A DNA stretch of 60,545 bases from an uncultured Bacteroidales bacterium (GTDB taxonomy: Bacteria; Bacteroidota; Bacteroidia; Bacteroidales; Bacteroidaceae): NCBI GenBank assembly GCA_902788275.1, contig CADAJV010000017.1, forward strand, positions 1 through 60,545, written 5' to 3'. A program made the position numbers and the translations under genes. A model generated the notes under the pieces. The model did not search any database. It worked only from the letters and a program-made list of their open reading frames with translations, and was not told where the DNA came from. Shown here in pieces: positions 43,522-51,362 of the stretch. Within the stretch, counting starts at the first letter, position 1. Each line of letters opens with the position of its first letter.

Positions 43522-44718
43522 ATGAGTGAGGTTCTAAACTTAGCTATCAGCAAGGTAAAACAGTCGAAAGCGGCTCTATGTAAATTTATTACTGCCAACG
43601 ATACTGGCTCAACTGGCGGTCACCAATGTGGTTATCATATATCAAAGGAAGCATGGTCAATGTTTCTTGATGTAGAACCTGCAAGAGGAAATAATATTGA
43701 CATACCGATTCGTATTCATTGGCAGGGGGCATTCGATACAGATAGCCGTTTCAAATATTATGGTGTAGGTACGAGAAACGAATATCGTATTACTCGTTTT
43801 GGCAGAGGCTTCGATTTCCTGACTGATAACAACGTAGGCGATTTGCTGGTGCTGGCGCGTTTCGACAAAGACTACTACGAGGCATTTGTGTTGCAGACTG
43901 ATGATGATATCGACGATTTCTTCTCATTCTTTAATCTGTCATACGACAAAACCAACCAAATAATTGACATAGCTCAGACTGAAAAGCCAGAGCAGAGGCT
44001 GCTCACTCTTATAAGTGAGTTTGTGGCCCAATATGCAGACTTTCCTGACACTCGTATCATGGCAAATGGAGCAAGGCTGTGTTTCAATAAAGCAAACGGA
44101 ATTACCACACATAATATAGTGACGACTCCTGACGAGGTGCTTTTGGGTTGGCTGGATACAGAGTATACTCTTTTCAAATTTATGGAAGAGAAGGTGTATT
44201 CTGACATTACCGCCAAGCCGTTCCCAGACATTGACACCTTTGTCGCGATGGCTAACGAAGTGCTGAACCGTAGGAAGTCGAGAGCAGGAAAATCTTTGGA
44301 GCATCACCTGGCCGATATTTTCACTCATAACGAGCTGATATTCGAAGAGCAGGTTGTTACGGAAGAGAATAAGAAGCCAGATTTCTTGTTCCCGAATGGC
44401 AAGTGCTATCACAATCTTTCTTTTCCAGGCGAATTGTTGACTATGCTCGGAGCCAAGACCACATGCAAAGACAGGTGGCGCCAAGTGCTTAATGAGGCAG
44501 ACCGAGTGGATGACAAATACCTGTTCACATTGCAGCAAGGAATTTCTTCCAACCAGCTTAAGGAAATGCAAGACTATCATCTGCATCTTGTGGTTCCTCA
44601 CAAGTACCTGACAAGTTTCCCCAAGGAATATAGAAGCGGTATATGTGATTTGTCCGCATTTATCGGACTAGTTAAAGAGCGCCAAGAGAGGATGCCAAAA
44701 CACTACATATTTGCATAA
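43522..44718 (+). CDS. EcoRII-like type II restriction endonuclease
   Basis: A 398-residue nuclease with the two-domain EcoRII plan: an N-terminal B3-like effector-binding domain (about 1-170; STGGHQCGYHISKEAWSMF) and a C-terminal PD-(D/E)XK catalytic domain. The catalytic block reads RAGKSLEHHLADIF, then KKPDFLFPNG and LLTMLGAKTTCKDRWRQVLNEAD, as in EcoRII, ending in LHLVVPHKYL. EcoRII enzymes cleave before CCWGG and need two sites. It forms an operon with the methylase upstream and vsr downstream. After the TAA stop the same frame remains open for another 70 codons. Confidence 0.9.
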   Translation: MSEVLNLAISKVKQSKAALCKFITANDTGSTGGHQCGYHISKEAWSMFLDVEPARGNNIDIPIRIHWQGAFDTDSRFKYYGVGTRNEYRITRFGRGFDFLTDNNVGDLLVLARFDKDYYEAFVLQTDDDIDDFFSFFNLSYDKTNQIIDIAQTEKPEQRLLTLISEFVAQYADFPDTRIMANGARLCFNKANGITTHNIVTTPDEVLLGWLDTEYTLFKFMEEKVYSDITAKPFPDIDTFVAMANEVLNRRKSRAGKSLEHHLADIFTHNELIFEEQVVTEENKKPDFLFPNGKCYHNLSFPGELLTMLGAKTTCKDRWRQVLNEADRVDDKYLFTLQQGISSNQLKEMQDYHLHLVVPHKYLTSFPKEYRSGICDLSAFIGLVKERQERMPKHYIFA

Positions 44719-44931
44719 CCAAATCTGCCCGATTACTATTGTCGTGACGATGTCCTACAAAATAACATTCTCTATTGTATTCTTGAAGGCGAAGAGGTCT
44801 GCACTGATGATTTGGAGTGGATAGAGGAATATTTCCATGGAGACAAAAAGAAGATAGCTAAAGAGTTGCGTCGGCTGGAGGCTGAATTTATCTCGGAATT
44901 ATTGGAGTCTTATTACAAGAATATAGTTTAG
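44719..44931 (+). CDS. Possible small protein between the nuclease and vsr, no ATG start
   Basis: The frame of the nuclease continues after its stop for 70 sense codons to TAG at 44929-44931, six bases before vsr. The translation looks like protein (PDYYCRDDVLQNNILYCILE, then an acidic helix VCTDDLEWIEEYFHGD and a charged helix KKKIAKELRRLEAEFISELLES). No ATG or GTG begins it; CTG at 44725 is the best early candidate. It may be a real small protein with a rare start, a lost C-terminal extension of the nuclease, or a gene whose ATG has mutated. Confidence 0.4.
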   Translation, partial: PNLPDYYCRDDVLQNNILYCILEGEEVCTDDLEWIEEYFHGDKKKIAKELRRLEAEFISELLESYYKNIV

Positions 44932-44937
44932 ATATTT

Positions 44938-45471
44938 ATGCCAGACCACCTTACTCCTCAGCAGCGTCATGCAAATATGGCAGCTATTCACGGCAAGGAC
45001 ACGAAGCCGGAGATGATGGTACGCAGATACCTGTGGGCGAGGGGGTTCAGATATAGGCTCAACCACCCGAGGCTGCCAGGCAAGCCCGACATCGTGCTGC
45101 TGCGCTACCGCACATGTATCTTCGTGAACGGATGCTTCTGGCACGGACATCATGTAGCACTGCAACAAATTGAAAATGGAGAATTGAGGATTGGCAATTC
45201 CGAGTGTTGTAAGATTCCGAGTACGAATCATGACTTCTGGGTGGCAAAGATACGGAGAAACCAAGAGCGCGACGAGGAAGTGCAGAGGAAACTGGCGCAA
45301 ATGGGCTGGCACTCCATCACTGTCTGGGAGTGTGAGCTGAAGCCATCGAAGAGGGAGCAGACCCTTCAGTCGCTCGTTTATACCCTGAGCCACATATGGA
45401 TGAAAGACAATACGAAGCCATACTCATTGCCAGAAGACGAGCTGTCAATTGCAGCAGAAGGAGGGGGGTGA
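44938..45471 (+). CDS. vsr: Very short patch repair endonuclease
   Basis: A 177-residue mismatch nuclease that nicks 5' of the T in T:G pairs left by deaminated m5C, protecting the genome from mutation caused by the neighbouring methylase. The start LTPQQRHANMAAIHGKDTKPE, the core PGKPDIVLLRYR and the WECEL end are conserved. Cys66, His69 and His71 of the zinc site are present, but residue 73, normally the next cysteine ligand, is Val. It is followed by about 18 extra residues (ALQQIENGELRIGNSE...) encoded by AATTGAGAATTG-type repeat, after which C-C-K-I-P-S resumes the family sequence. The protein is longer than the usual 135-155 residues. Confidence 0.9.
   Translation: MPDHLTPQQRHANMAAIHGKDTKPEMMVRRYLWARGFRYRLNHPRLPGKPDIVLLRYRTCIFVNGCFWHGHHVALQQIENGELRIGNSECCKIPSTNHDFWVAKIRRNQERDEEVQRKLAQMGWHSITVWECELKPSKREQTLQSLVYTLSHIWMKDNTKPYSLPEDELSIAAEGGG
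45160..45203 (+). repeat. Family D repeat inside vsr
   Basis: The coding DNA around AAATTGAAAATGGAGAATTG is the reverse complement type of the CAATTCTCAATTCTCAATT arrays at 38.11 and 41.47 kb. It adds about 18 residues in frame in the zinc loop. Confidence 0.6.
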
Positions 45472-45613
45472 AAGAATAGCTAAGATAAAGATAAATAAAA
45501 ATAACACAGCTGAATTCCTAATTTTTCAAGGTCAGACAAAGAAAGTCGAGGTAATGTATGCCGAAGAAACAATTAGGCCATACGAGTAAAAACCGAACAA
45601 ACACACTCTCAAC

Positions 45614-46519
45614 ATGAAAAGACTATTTTACTTCGCTATCATTGCCCTCATTGCGGGGATGGCAGTACTCACAGGATGCACCAACAAGAGTACGCCTGGC
45701 ACCTCAGAAGGCGAAAGTGCGCAGTGGATAGCAAGGCTTGATGAGACGCCTCAACCAAAGGACATAGGTAGCGACTCTGCCATAGCTGTTTACTTCAAAT
45801 ACAATCAGACTGTATCGGGATATGAAGTGACTGTCAAATGGTGGCCTTTCGACAAGATGGCGGAAACGGGAGCGGTAGTCATCAACTTTCATAATCTGAA
45901 GAGTGGGAAGGACTATTATTACTTTGCCGAGAAATATCATTCGTTCGATACTGACAAGATAAGCTTCGCCAATGGTTTCAAAGGACACAACAACGGTGAC
46001 ATACATTATTTCGATTACACCTCCCCCGACACTATTGATGCGTTTAAGGAAACAAACGGCAATTCGCCTTTGGGGTACTACACTCCATTCCAGTTTCTAG
46101 ACATTGACTTTGACGGCAATGACGAACTGCTTATATCCGACTGGTATCAAGGACAGGCGGGCAACGAATATGAGGTATTCAAGATGGCTGGCGACGGTCT
46201 GAAGAAGCTGGATTACATTCCGTTGGACAGACTGACGAACGTGGATATGATTGACATGAAGAAAAAAATCATTGCTCATGTTTCCTTTTGTGGAGCTGAT
46301 GACACAGCTATATTCTTCTTCTCAAACAAAAAGCGCGAAAAGAAGATTACAAGCATCCCACGGTTCTATTCCAACACTGCCAACAGTTTTGATTTTGAAA
46401 AGTACAACAGGGAACTTGGTGCTCCATTTACCTTGGACTCAATTATTGAAGACTGCACAACCGATGGCCGGGAACACTATGTGAAATATGTCGTAAACAA
46501 TAGCGCTATTCGTTTTTGA
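45614..46519 (+). CDS. Lipoprotein of unknown function
   Basis: A 301-residue product with a clear lipobox (IALIAGMAVLTGC, cysteine at residue 22). The middle carries FLDIDFDGNDELLISDWYQG, an FG-GAP/VCBS-like calcium-binding strand also found in secreted proteins of Bacteroidetes. Other parts are beta-rich with no family I recognise. It stands alone; no clear promoter is seen in the 142 bases before it. Confidence 0.75.
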   Translation: MKRLFYFAIIALIAGMAVLTGCTNKSTPGTSEGESAQWIARLDETPQPKDIGSDSAIAVYFKYNQTVSGYEVTVKWWPFDKMAETGAVVINFHNLKSGKDYYYFAEKYHSFDTDKISFANGFKGHNNGDIHYFDYTSPDTIDAFKETNGNSPLGYYTPFQFLDIDFDGNDELLISDWYQGQAGNEYEVFKMAGDGLKKLDYIPLDRLTNVDMIDMKKKIIAHVSFCGADDTAIFFFSNKKREKKITSIPRFYSNTANSFDFEKYNRELGAPFTLDSIIEDCTTDGREHYVKYVVNNSAIRF

Positions 46520-47489
46520 CAAGAGGCATCTATATCCGATGACTCTCCATGTAAGTGATGATAGGATAATCAAACTTTACTATAAACACATATTGCCCAG
46601 GTGTATGCCGCAAGCCTATCGCACTTGTGATTTTATCAGCAGATAAGAACATGATCCTATACCTCGCTGAAACAGGGAAAACTAAAGCTGACTTAACGAA
46701 ATCTAACGGCGACCTTAGAAATTTTAACGTGGAGATAAAATCAGGAAATGTGGACATAACAAAATCTAATCCCCTTAAAAAAAAATCTAACTCCGTGGAA
46801 AAATAATCTAACTCCGTGGAAAAAAAATCTAAGAGCCTCGAGCTGTCATTTTCAAGGCTTTTAGATTGCGTTTCAAGGCTCTTAGAATTGCCGCCAAGGC
46901 TCTCAGATTTCTTAATGTCGGCCCGCGCCTAAAGAGGCCCAGCCTCTTTCAAGACGGCGCGACCACCGACGAAATCTTCGCGAAGGCACGGGATTAGAAT
47001 GAAAGGTTATAGGTTATTGGTTATAGGTTATAGAGGGAGTTAGAAGGAGTTAGAAGGAGATAGAGGACGATAGTAAATTGAGAATTGAATGCTGAAAGCA
47101 TCGCGAAGGCTCTGTCAGTGGTCGGCGAAGCCGGGCTGACAAAAAAGAGCCTGAGAGCGCAGCGGCAAAGTTGATAATTGATAATTACCCAAGTGATTTG
47201 GTTGCAGATGTAAAGAAGTATGGGGCTTATGACTGCCCTCTTCTATCTTATTACCTTTTTTATTACGCGCGTAAAGAAAAATTGTCGTATCTTTGCGGAG
47301 AGAAAAAGCCCCCGACAAAAAGTTAAGAAGTTAAAAAGTTAAGAAGTTAAAAAGTTAAGTAGTTAAGAAGTTAAGAAGTTAAGCCGATAGAAGGAGATAG
47401 AAGGAGATAGAAGGAGATAAAAGGAGATAGAGGACGTTAGTCTTTCTTCTTTCGAACTTTTCAAATCTGTAAACCGTAAACTGTAAACG
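46520..47489. repeat. 970-base repeat-rich gap
   Basis: Holds family F words (46690-46920: AATCTAACTCCGTGGAAAAA twice, TTTTAGATTGCGTTTCAAGG, AAGGCTCTTAGA), short tandem runs (GGTTATAGGTTATTGGTTAT near 47003; AGTTAAGAAGTTAAAAAGTT at 47320-47380; AGAAGGAGATAGAAGGAGAT at 47393-47430), one family A element (47091-47166) and family D words. TATCTTTG at 47288-47295 is a plausible -7 element for the gene at 47490. No coding region is convincing. Confidence 0.75.
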
Positions 47490-50018
47490 ATGTTTAGAAT
47501 AACTTATAAGGAACAATACTCTGAGAATGTCTTCCGCATTGACGTGGAGGCTCCTCTCATTGCCCGCAGCCGCAAGGCGGGCCACTTCGTAATAGTAAGA
47601 GTAGATGAAGGCGGCGAACGCATACCGCTCACCATCAGTGACAGCGACACCCGGAAGGGCACCATCATGCTGGTAGTACAGCAGGTGGGCGTGAGCACCC
47701 GCAAGCTGTGTGCCCTCAACGTGGGCGACAAGATTGCCGACGTGGTGGGACCGCTGGGACAGGCTACCAAGATTGAGAACTTCGGCACGGTGGTATGCGC
47801 CGGCGGTGGCGTGGGCGTAGCTCCTATGCTGCCTATCATCAAGGCGCTGAAGGAGAAGGGCAACCGCGTGGTCTCGGTGCTGGCCGGCCGCACCAAGGAG
47901 CTGATTATCCTGGAGGACATGGTCAGAGAGAGCAGCGACGAGGTTATCATCATGACGGACGACGGCAGCTACGGCGAGAAGGGTCTCGTGACTGCGGGCA
48001 TCGAGCGGGTCATCCTGCGCGAGAAGGTGGACAAATGCTTCGCCATAGGCCCTGCAGTGATGATGAAGTTCTGCTGCCTGCTGACGAAGAAATATAATAT
48101 CCCCACGGACGTGTCGCTGAACACTATCATGGTGGACGGCACGGGTATGTGCGGCGCCTGCCGCGTTACGGTGGGGGGCAAGACCCGCTTTGTATGCGTG
48201 GACGGCCCTGAGTTTGACGGCCACGAGGTGGACTTCGACGAGATGATGAAGCGCATGAAGGCGTATAGCCCAGAGACCACCATAACTCCGGAGCCCCCTC
48301 TAACTCCCCCTCAAGGGGAGAACCCTGACGCCAGAGTACTCCCCCTTGAGGGGGGAGATAGAGAGGGGCTGAGGGCTGGGGAGACTCTCACCGCCAAGGA
48401 GCGGATGGCCATCCCTAGGGTGGTGATGCCTGAGCTGGAGCCTAAGTACAGGGCTACGAAGCTGAGGGAGGAAGTCAACATGGGCCTGACACTGGAGATG
48501 GCGCAGAGGGAGGCTCAGCGCTGCCTGGCATGCAAGAACCCGGGATGCGTGAAGGGCTGCCCCGTTGGCATCGACATACCATCGTTTGTCAAGCATATTG
48601 AGCACGGCGAGGTGGCAGAGGCTGCCGCCGTGCTGAAGAGATACAGCGCCCTGCCTGCCGTATGCGGACGCGTATGTCCGCAGGAGAAGCAGTGCGAGGC
48701 GCAGTGTATTCACCTCAAGACAGGAGGCCAGCCGGTAGCGATTGGCTATCTGGAGAGGTTTGCGGCTGACTGGGGAGTAAGCCACACCCCAGTTAGGAGT
48801 GAGGAGTTAGGAGTTAGGAGTGAGGAGTTAGGAGTTAATCATACGCCCCCGTCGCTTCGCGACACCCCCTCGCTCCGCGAGGATATCCATATTTATCTTC
48901 CCCAAAGGGGACCCCGCTTAGAGGGGGAGCCTGACACGCCAGTGGACATTAGGAGTGAGGAGGAGGCCCCCCAGCCCCCTAAAGGGGAGGAAACTCTCAA
49001 TTCTCAATTATCAACTATCAATTATCAATTTCCCCCTAAAGGGGAGAGAATTGCCGTGGTGGGCAGTGGGCCTGCGGGCTTGTCGTTTGCCGGCGAGATG
49101 GTTCAACGCGGCTACGACGTGACTGTCTTTGAGGCGCTGCACGAGATTGGCGGTGTACTGAAATATGGCATACCCGAATACCGACTGCCCAACAGCATCG
49201 TGGAGCAGGAGATAGAGAGTCTCAAGGAGAGCGGCGTGAAGTTTGTGACGGACTGCGTGATTGGCAAGACCATCACTGTGGACGAGCTGAAAGAGCAGGG
49301 ATTTAAGGGCGTGTTTGTGGCCAGCGGTGCCGGACTGCCCAACTTCATGAACATTCCAGGCGAGAACCTTATCAACGTGCTGTCGAGCAACGAATATCTG
49401 ACGCGCGTCAACCTGATGGACGCCAGCAACGAGGCTACCGACACGCCTGTGCCCCACGGCAAGAGGGTGGCAGTGATTGGCGGCGGCAACACGGCGATGG
49501 ACTCGGTGCGCACAGCGCTGAGGCTGGGCGCCGAGAGGGCGATGATTATCTACCGCCGCTCGGAGGCTGAGATGCCGGCACGTGCCGAGGAGGTGAAGCA
49601 TGCCAAAGAGGAGGGCGTGGAGTTTCTCACTCTGCATAACCCGATAGAATACCACGGCGACGAGGATGGCAGGGTGCGCCAGATAGTGCTGCAGAAAATG
49701 GAACTGGGCGAACCCGACCAGAGCGGCAGACGCAGCCCCGTGCCCATTGAAGGGGCTACCGAGGTGCTGGACGTGGACCTTGTGATAGTGGCCGTAGGTG
49801 TAAGCCCCAACCCCATAGTGCCCCGCAGCGTGCAAGGACTGGAACTGGGACGCAAGAATACTATCTGCGTCAACGAGCAGATGGAGTCGAACATACCTAT
49901 GCTCTTCGCCGGAGGCGACATAGTGAGAGGCGGTGCCACCGTGATACTGGCTATGGGTGACGGCAAGCGCGCCGCTAAGGAGATGGACGAAAAGCTGAGG
50001 AGAGACACCGGAAATTGA
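47490..50018 (+). CDS. NfnA-NfnB-type fused flavoprotein (FAD/NAD reductase plus GltD-like)
   Basis: An 842-residue fusion. Residues 1-265 are a ferredoxin-reductase-like FAD/NAD subunit (VCAGGGVGVAPMLPIIKALK) with a [2Fe-2S] site (MCGACRVTVGGKTRFVC). Residues 300-842 resemble NADPH-dependent glutamate synthase small subunit/NfnB: CLACKNPGCVKGC and CGRVCPQEKQCEAQC for Fe-S clusters, VVGSGPAGLSFAGE for FAD, and VIGGGNTAMDSVRTALRLGA for NADPH. Such fusions in Bacteroidetes probably bifurcate electrons between NADH, NADPH and ferredoxin. Two repeat-derived inserts, at about residues 267-299 and 434-520, lie exactly in linkers between domains and keep the frame; they explain why it is about 100 residues longer than expected. 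Confidence 0.87.
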   Translation: MFRITYKEQYSENVFRIDVEAPLIARSRKAGHFVIVRVDEGGERIPLTISDSDTRKGTIMLVVQQVGVSTRKLCALNVGDKIADVVGPLGQATKIENFGTVVCAGGGVGVAPMLPIIKALKEKGNRVVSVLAGRTKELIILEDMVRESSDEVIIMTDDGSYGEKGLVTAGIERVILREKVDKCFAIGPAVMMKFCCLLTKKYNIPTDVSLNTIMVDGTGMCGACRVTVGGKTRFVCVDGPEFDGHEVDFDEMMKRMKAYSPETTITPEPPLTPPQGENPDARVLPLEGGDREGLRAGETLTAKERMAIPRVVMPELEPKYRATKLREEVNMGLTLEMAQREAQRCLACKNPGCVKGCPVGIDIPSFVKHIEHGEVAEAAAVLKRYSALPAVCGRVCPQEKQCEAQCIHLKTGGQPVAIGYLERFAADWGVSHTPVRSEELGVRSEELGVNHTPPSLRDTPSLREDIHIYLPQRGPRLEGEPDTPVDIRSEEEAPQPPKGEETLNSQLSTINYQFPPKGERIAVVGSGPAGLSFAGEMVQRGYDVTVFEALHEIGGVLKYGIPEYRLPNSIVEQEIESLKESGVKFVTDCVIGKTITVDELKEQGFKGVFVASGAGLPNFMNIPGENLINVLSSNEYLTRVNLMDASNEATDTPVPHGKRVAVIGGGNTAMDSVRTALRLGAERAMIIYRRSEAEMPARAEEVKHAKEEGVEFLTLHNPIEYHGDEDGRVRQIVLQKMELGEPDQSGRRSPVPIEGATEVLDVDLVIVAVGVSPNPIVPRSVQGLELGRKNTICVNEQMESNIPMLFAGGDIVRGGATVILAMGDGKRAAKEMDEKLRRDTGN
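48290..48385 (+). repeat. Family E repeat in frame in the fusion gene, first linker
   Basis: CTCCCCCTCAAGGGGAG and CTCCCCCTTGAGGGGGGAG, the palindromic words of family E, are translated as PEPPLTPPQGENPD...LEGGDREG between the [2Fe-2S] domain and the GltD-like half. Confidence 0.8.
48790..49048 (+). repeat. Mosaic of repeat families C, D and E in frame, second linker
   Basis: In order: AGGAGTTAGGAGTGAGGAG words (family C, translated as RSEELGV repeats), a CCCCTTTGG/family E segment with ATACGCCCCCG, CAAAGGGGACC and CTTAGAGGGGGAG, AGGAGTGAGGAGG again, and CAATTCTCAATTATCAACTA (family D), ending in CCCCTAAAGGGGAG. About 87 residues are added without a stop or frame change. Confidence 0.85.
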
Positions 50019-50024
50019 AACACA

Positions 50025-51326
50025 ATGAATAAGATTGTCTTCCTTACGATTATAGCAATGATTGTAGGTGCTGGCAGCCTGCAAGCCCAGAAGAGGGGTG
50101 GCAAAGCGGGCGCCAAGACGCAGGCCAGGGTGCAGCAGCCGACGGCTGAGCGCAAGCCCAAGACAGCGGAGATTGACTCGCTGATTGGCTGCTACCTCTT
50201 CAGCGAGGCAGACGACCTGATTAGCTCGGAGCTGGAGGGACAGCCCGCCGCAGAATATGCCGCCAGGCTGAGGGCACGCCAGAAGCAGGCCGAGAAGGGC
50301 AGAATGATGCTAGAGGCCACACAGAAAGTGGTGGTGGTGGATAGTCAGGTGGTGGGGCGCGAGGCGATAGCCAAGGCCTTTGCCCTGCACGAGAGTTGCG
50401 GCAAGATGCTCAACGTCAAGCAGGTGAAGGACCTGCTGGGCAATGGTGTGCAACCGCTGGGAATGGCGTTTATCAACGACTTTGGCGACCACATAATCTT
50501 CAGCCAGGCAGTCGGCGGCAAGGGAGCAAAGCTGATGCAGACTAACCTCTTTGGCGACAAATGGAGCTCCCCCACCCCGCTGGACGGCATCGGCGACAGC
50601 CTGAGCACAGAGGGATTTCCCTTTATGATGGCCGACGGCACTACACTATACTTCGCCTCGAAGGATGAGGGCAGCCTGGGCGGTTATGACATCTACGTCA
50701 CCCGCTATGATGCCGGCAGCGGCCAGTATCTGAAACCTGAGAACGTGGGCATGCCCTTCTGCTCGCCGGCCAACGACTACCTGATGGCCTACGACGAGGT
50801 GAACAACCTGGGATGGTTTGTCAGCGACCGCAACCAGCCAGCCGACAAGGTGTGTGTATATACCTTCATTCCGACAGAGCTGAGGGAGACCTACGGCGAC
50901 ATGGCTGAGGAGCAGCTTCTGCGAATGGCGGCGCTGCACAGCATCGGCGACACGCAGAAGGGCAACAAGGCGGCTGCCGATGAGGCGCTGAAGCGACTGG
51001 AAGAGGCACGCTCGGCACACACAGCCACAGCGGGCAACGATGACTTCTGCTTCGACGTAGGCTACGGCAAGCGATACGTCAGCCTCAGCAACTTTAAGAA
51101 CGCCAGGGCGAGGGAGAAGGCCGAGGAGTGGACAAAGAAACTATCTCGCCAATCACAGCTGGCTGACATGCTGAAGGAGAACCGCAGCAAGTATGCCGCC
51201 GCACGCTCTGACACTGAGCGCAAGGCTCTGGCACCGGTAATACTGAGACAGGAGCAGGAACTGCAGACACAAGAGCTGCAGCTCAGGGCTCTGGCCAACG
51301 AGGTGCGCAAATTGGAGAGCAACTGA
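50025..51326 (+). CDS. Secreted PD40-like repeat protein with coiled-coil tail
   Basis: A 433-residue product with a signal peptide (MNKIVFLTIIAMIVGAGSLQA) and a basic stretch after it. The middle has propeller-type strands with the PD40/OmpA-associated look: LSTEGFPFMMADGTTLYFASKDEGSLGGYDIYVTRYD and SPANDYLMAYDEVNNLGWFVSDR. The last 120 residues are charged helices with heptad spacing (RQEQELQTQELQLRALANEVRKLES). It follows the fusion gene by six bases. Function unknown; a periplasmic scaffold is plausible. Confidence 0.78.
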   Translation: MNKIVFLTIIAMIVGAGSLQAQKRGGKAGAKTQARVQQPTAERKPKTAEIDSLIGCYLFSEADDLISSELEGQPAAEYAARLRARQKQAEKGRMMLEATQKVVVVDSQVVGREAIAKAFALHESCGKMLNVKQVKDLLGNGVQPLGMAFINDFGDHIIFSQAVGGKGAKLMQTNLFGDKWSSPTPLDGIGDSLSTEGFPFMMADGTTLYFASKDEGSLGGYDIYVTRYDAGSGQYLKPENVGMPFCSPANDYLMAYDEVNNLGWFVSDRNQPADKVCVYTFIPTELRETYGDMAEEQLLRMAALHSIGDTQKGNKAAADEALKRLEEARSAHTATAGNDDFCFDVGYGKRYVSLSNFKNARAREKAEEWTKKLSRQSQLADMLKENRSKYAAARSDTERKALAPVILRQEQELQTQELQLRALANEVRKLESN

Positions 51327-51362
51327 CTGATAACAAACTCAAAAACAATCATATAAACACGT

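Noticed and set aside
44899-45393. 164-codon minus-strand frame opposite vsr
   Set aside because: Antisense shadow of vsr, which has full family motifs.
46530-46757. 75-codon minus-strand frame after the lipoprotein gene
   Set aside because: Largely translated family F repeat with no promoter or known motif.
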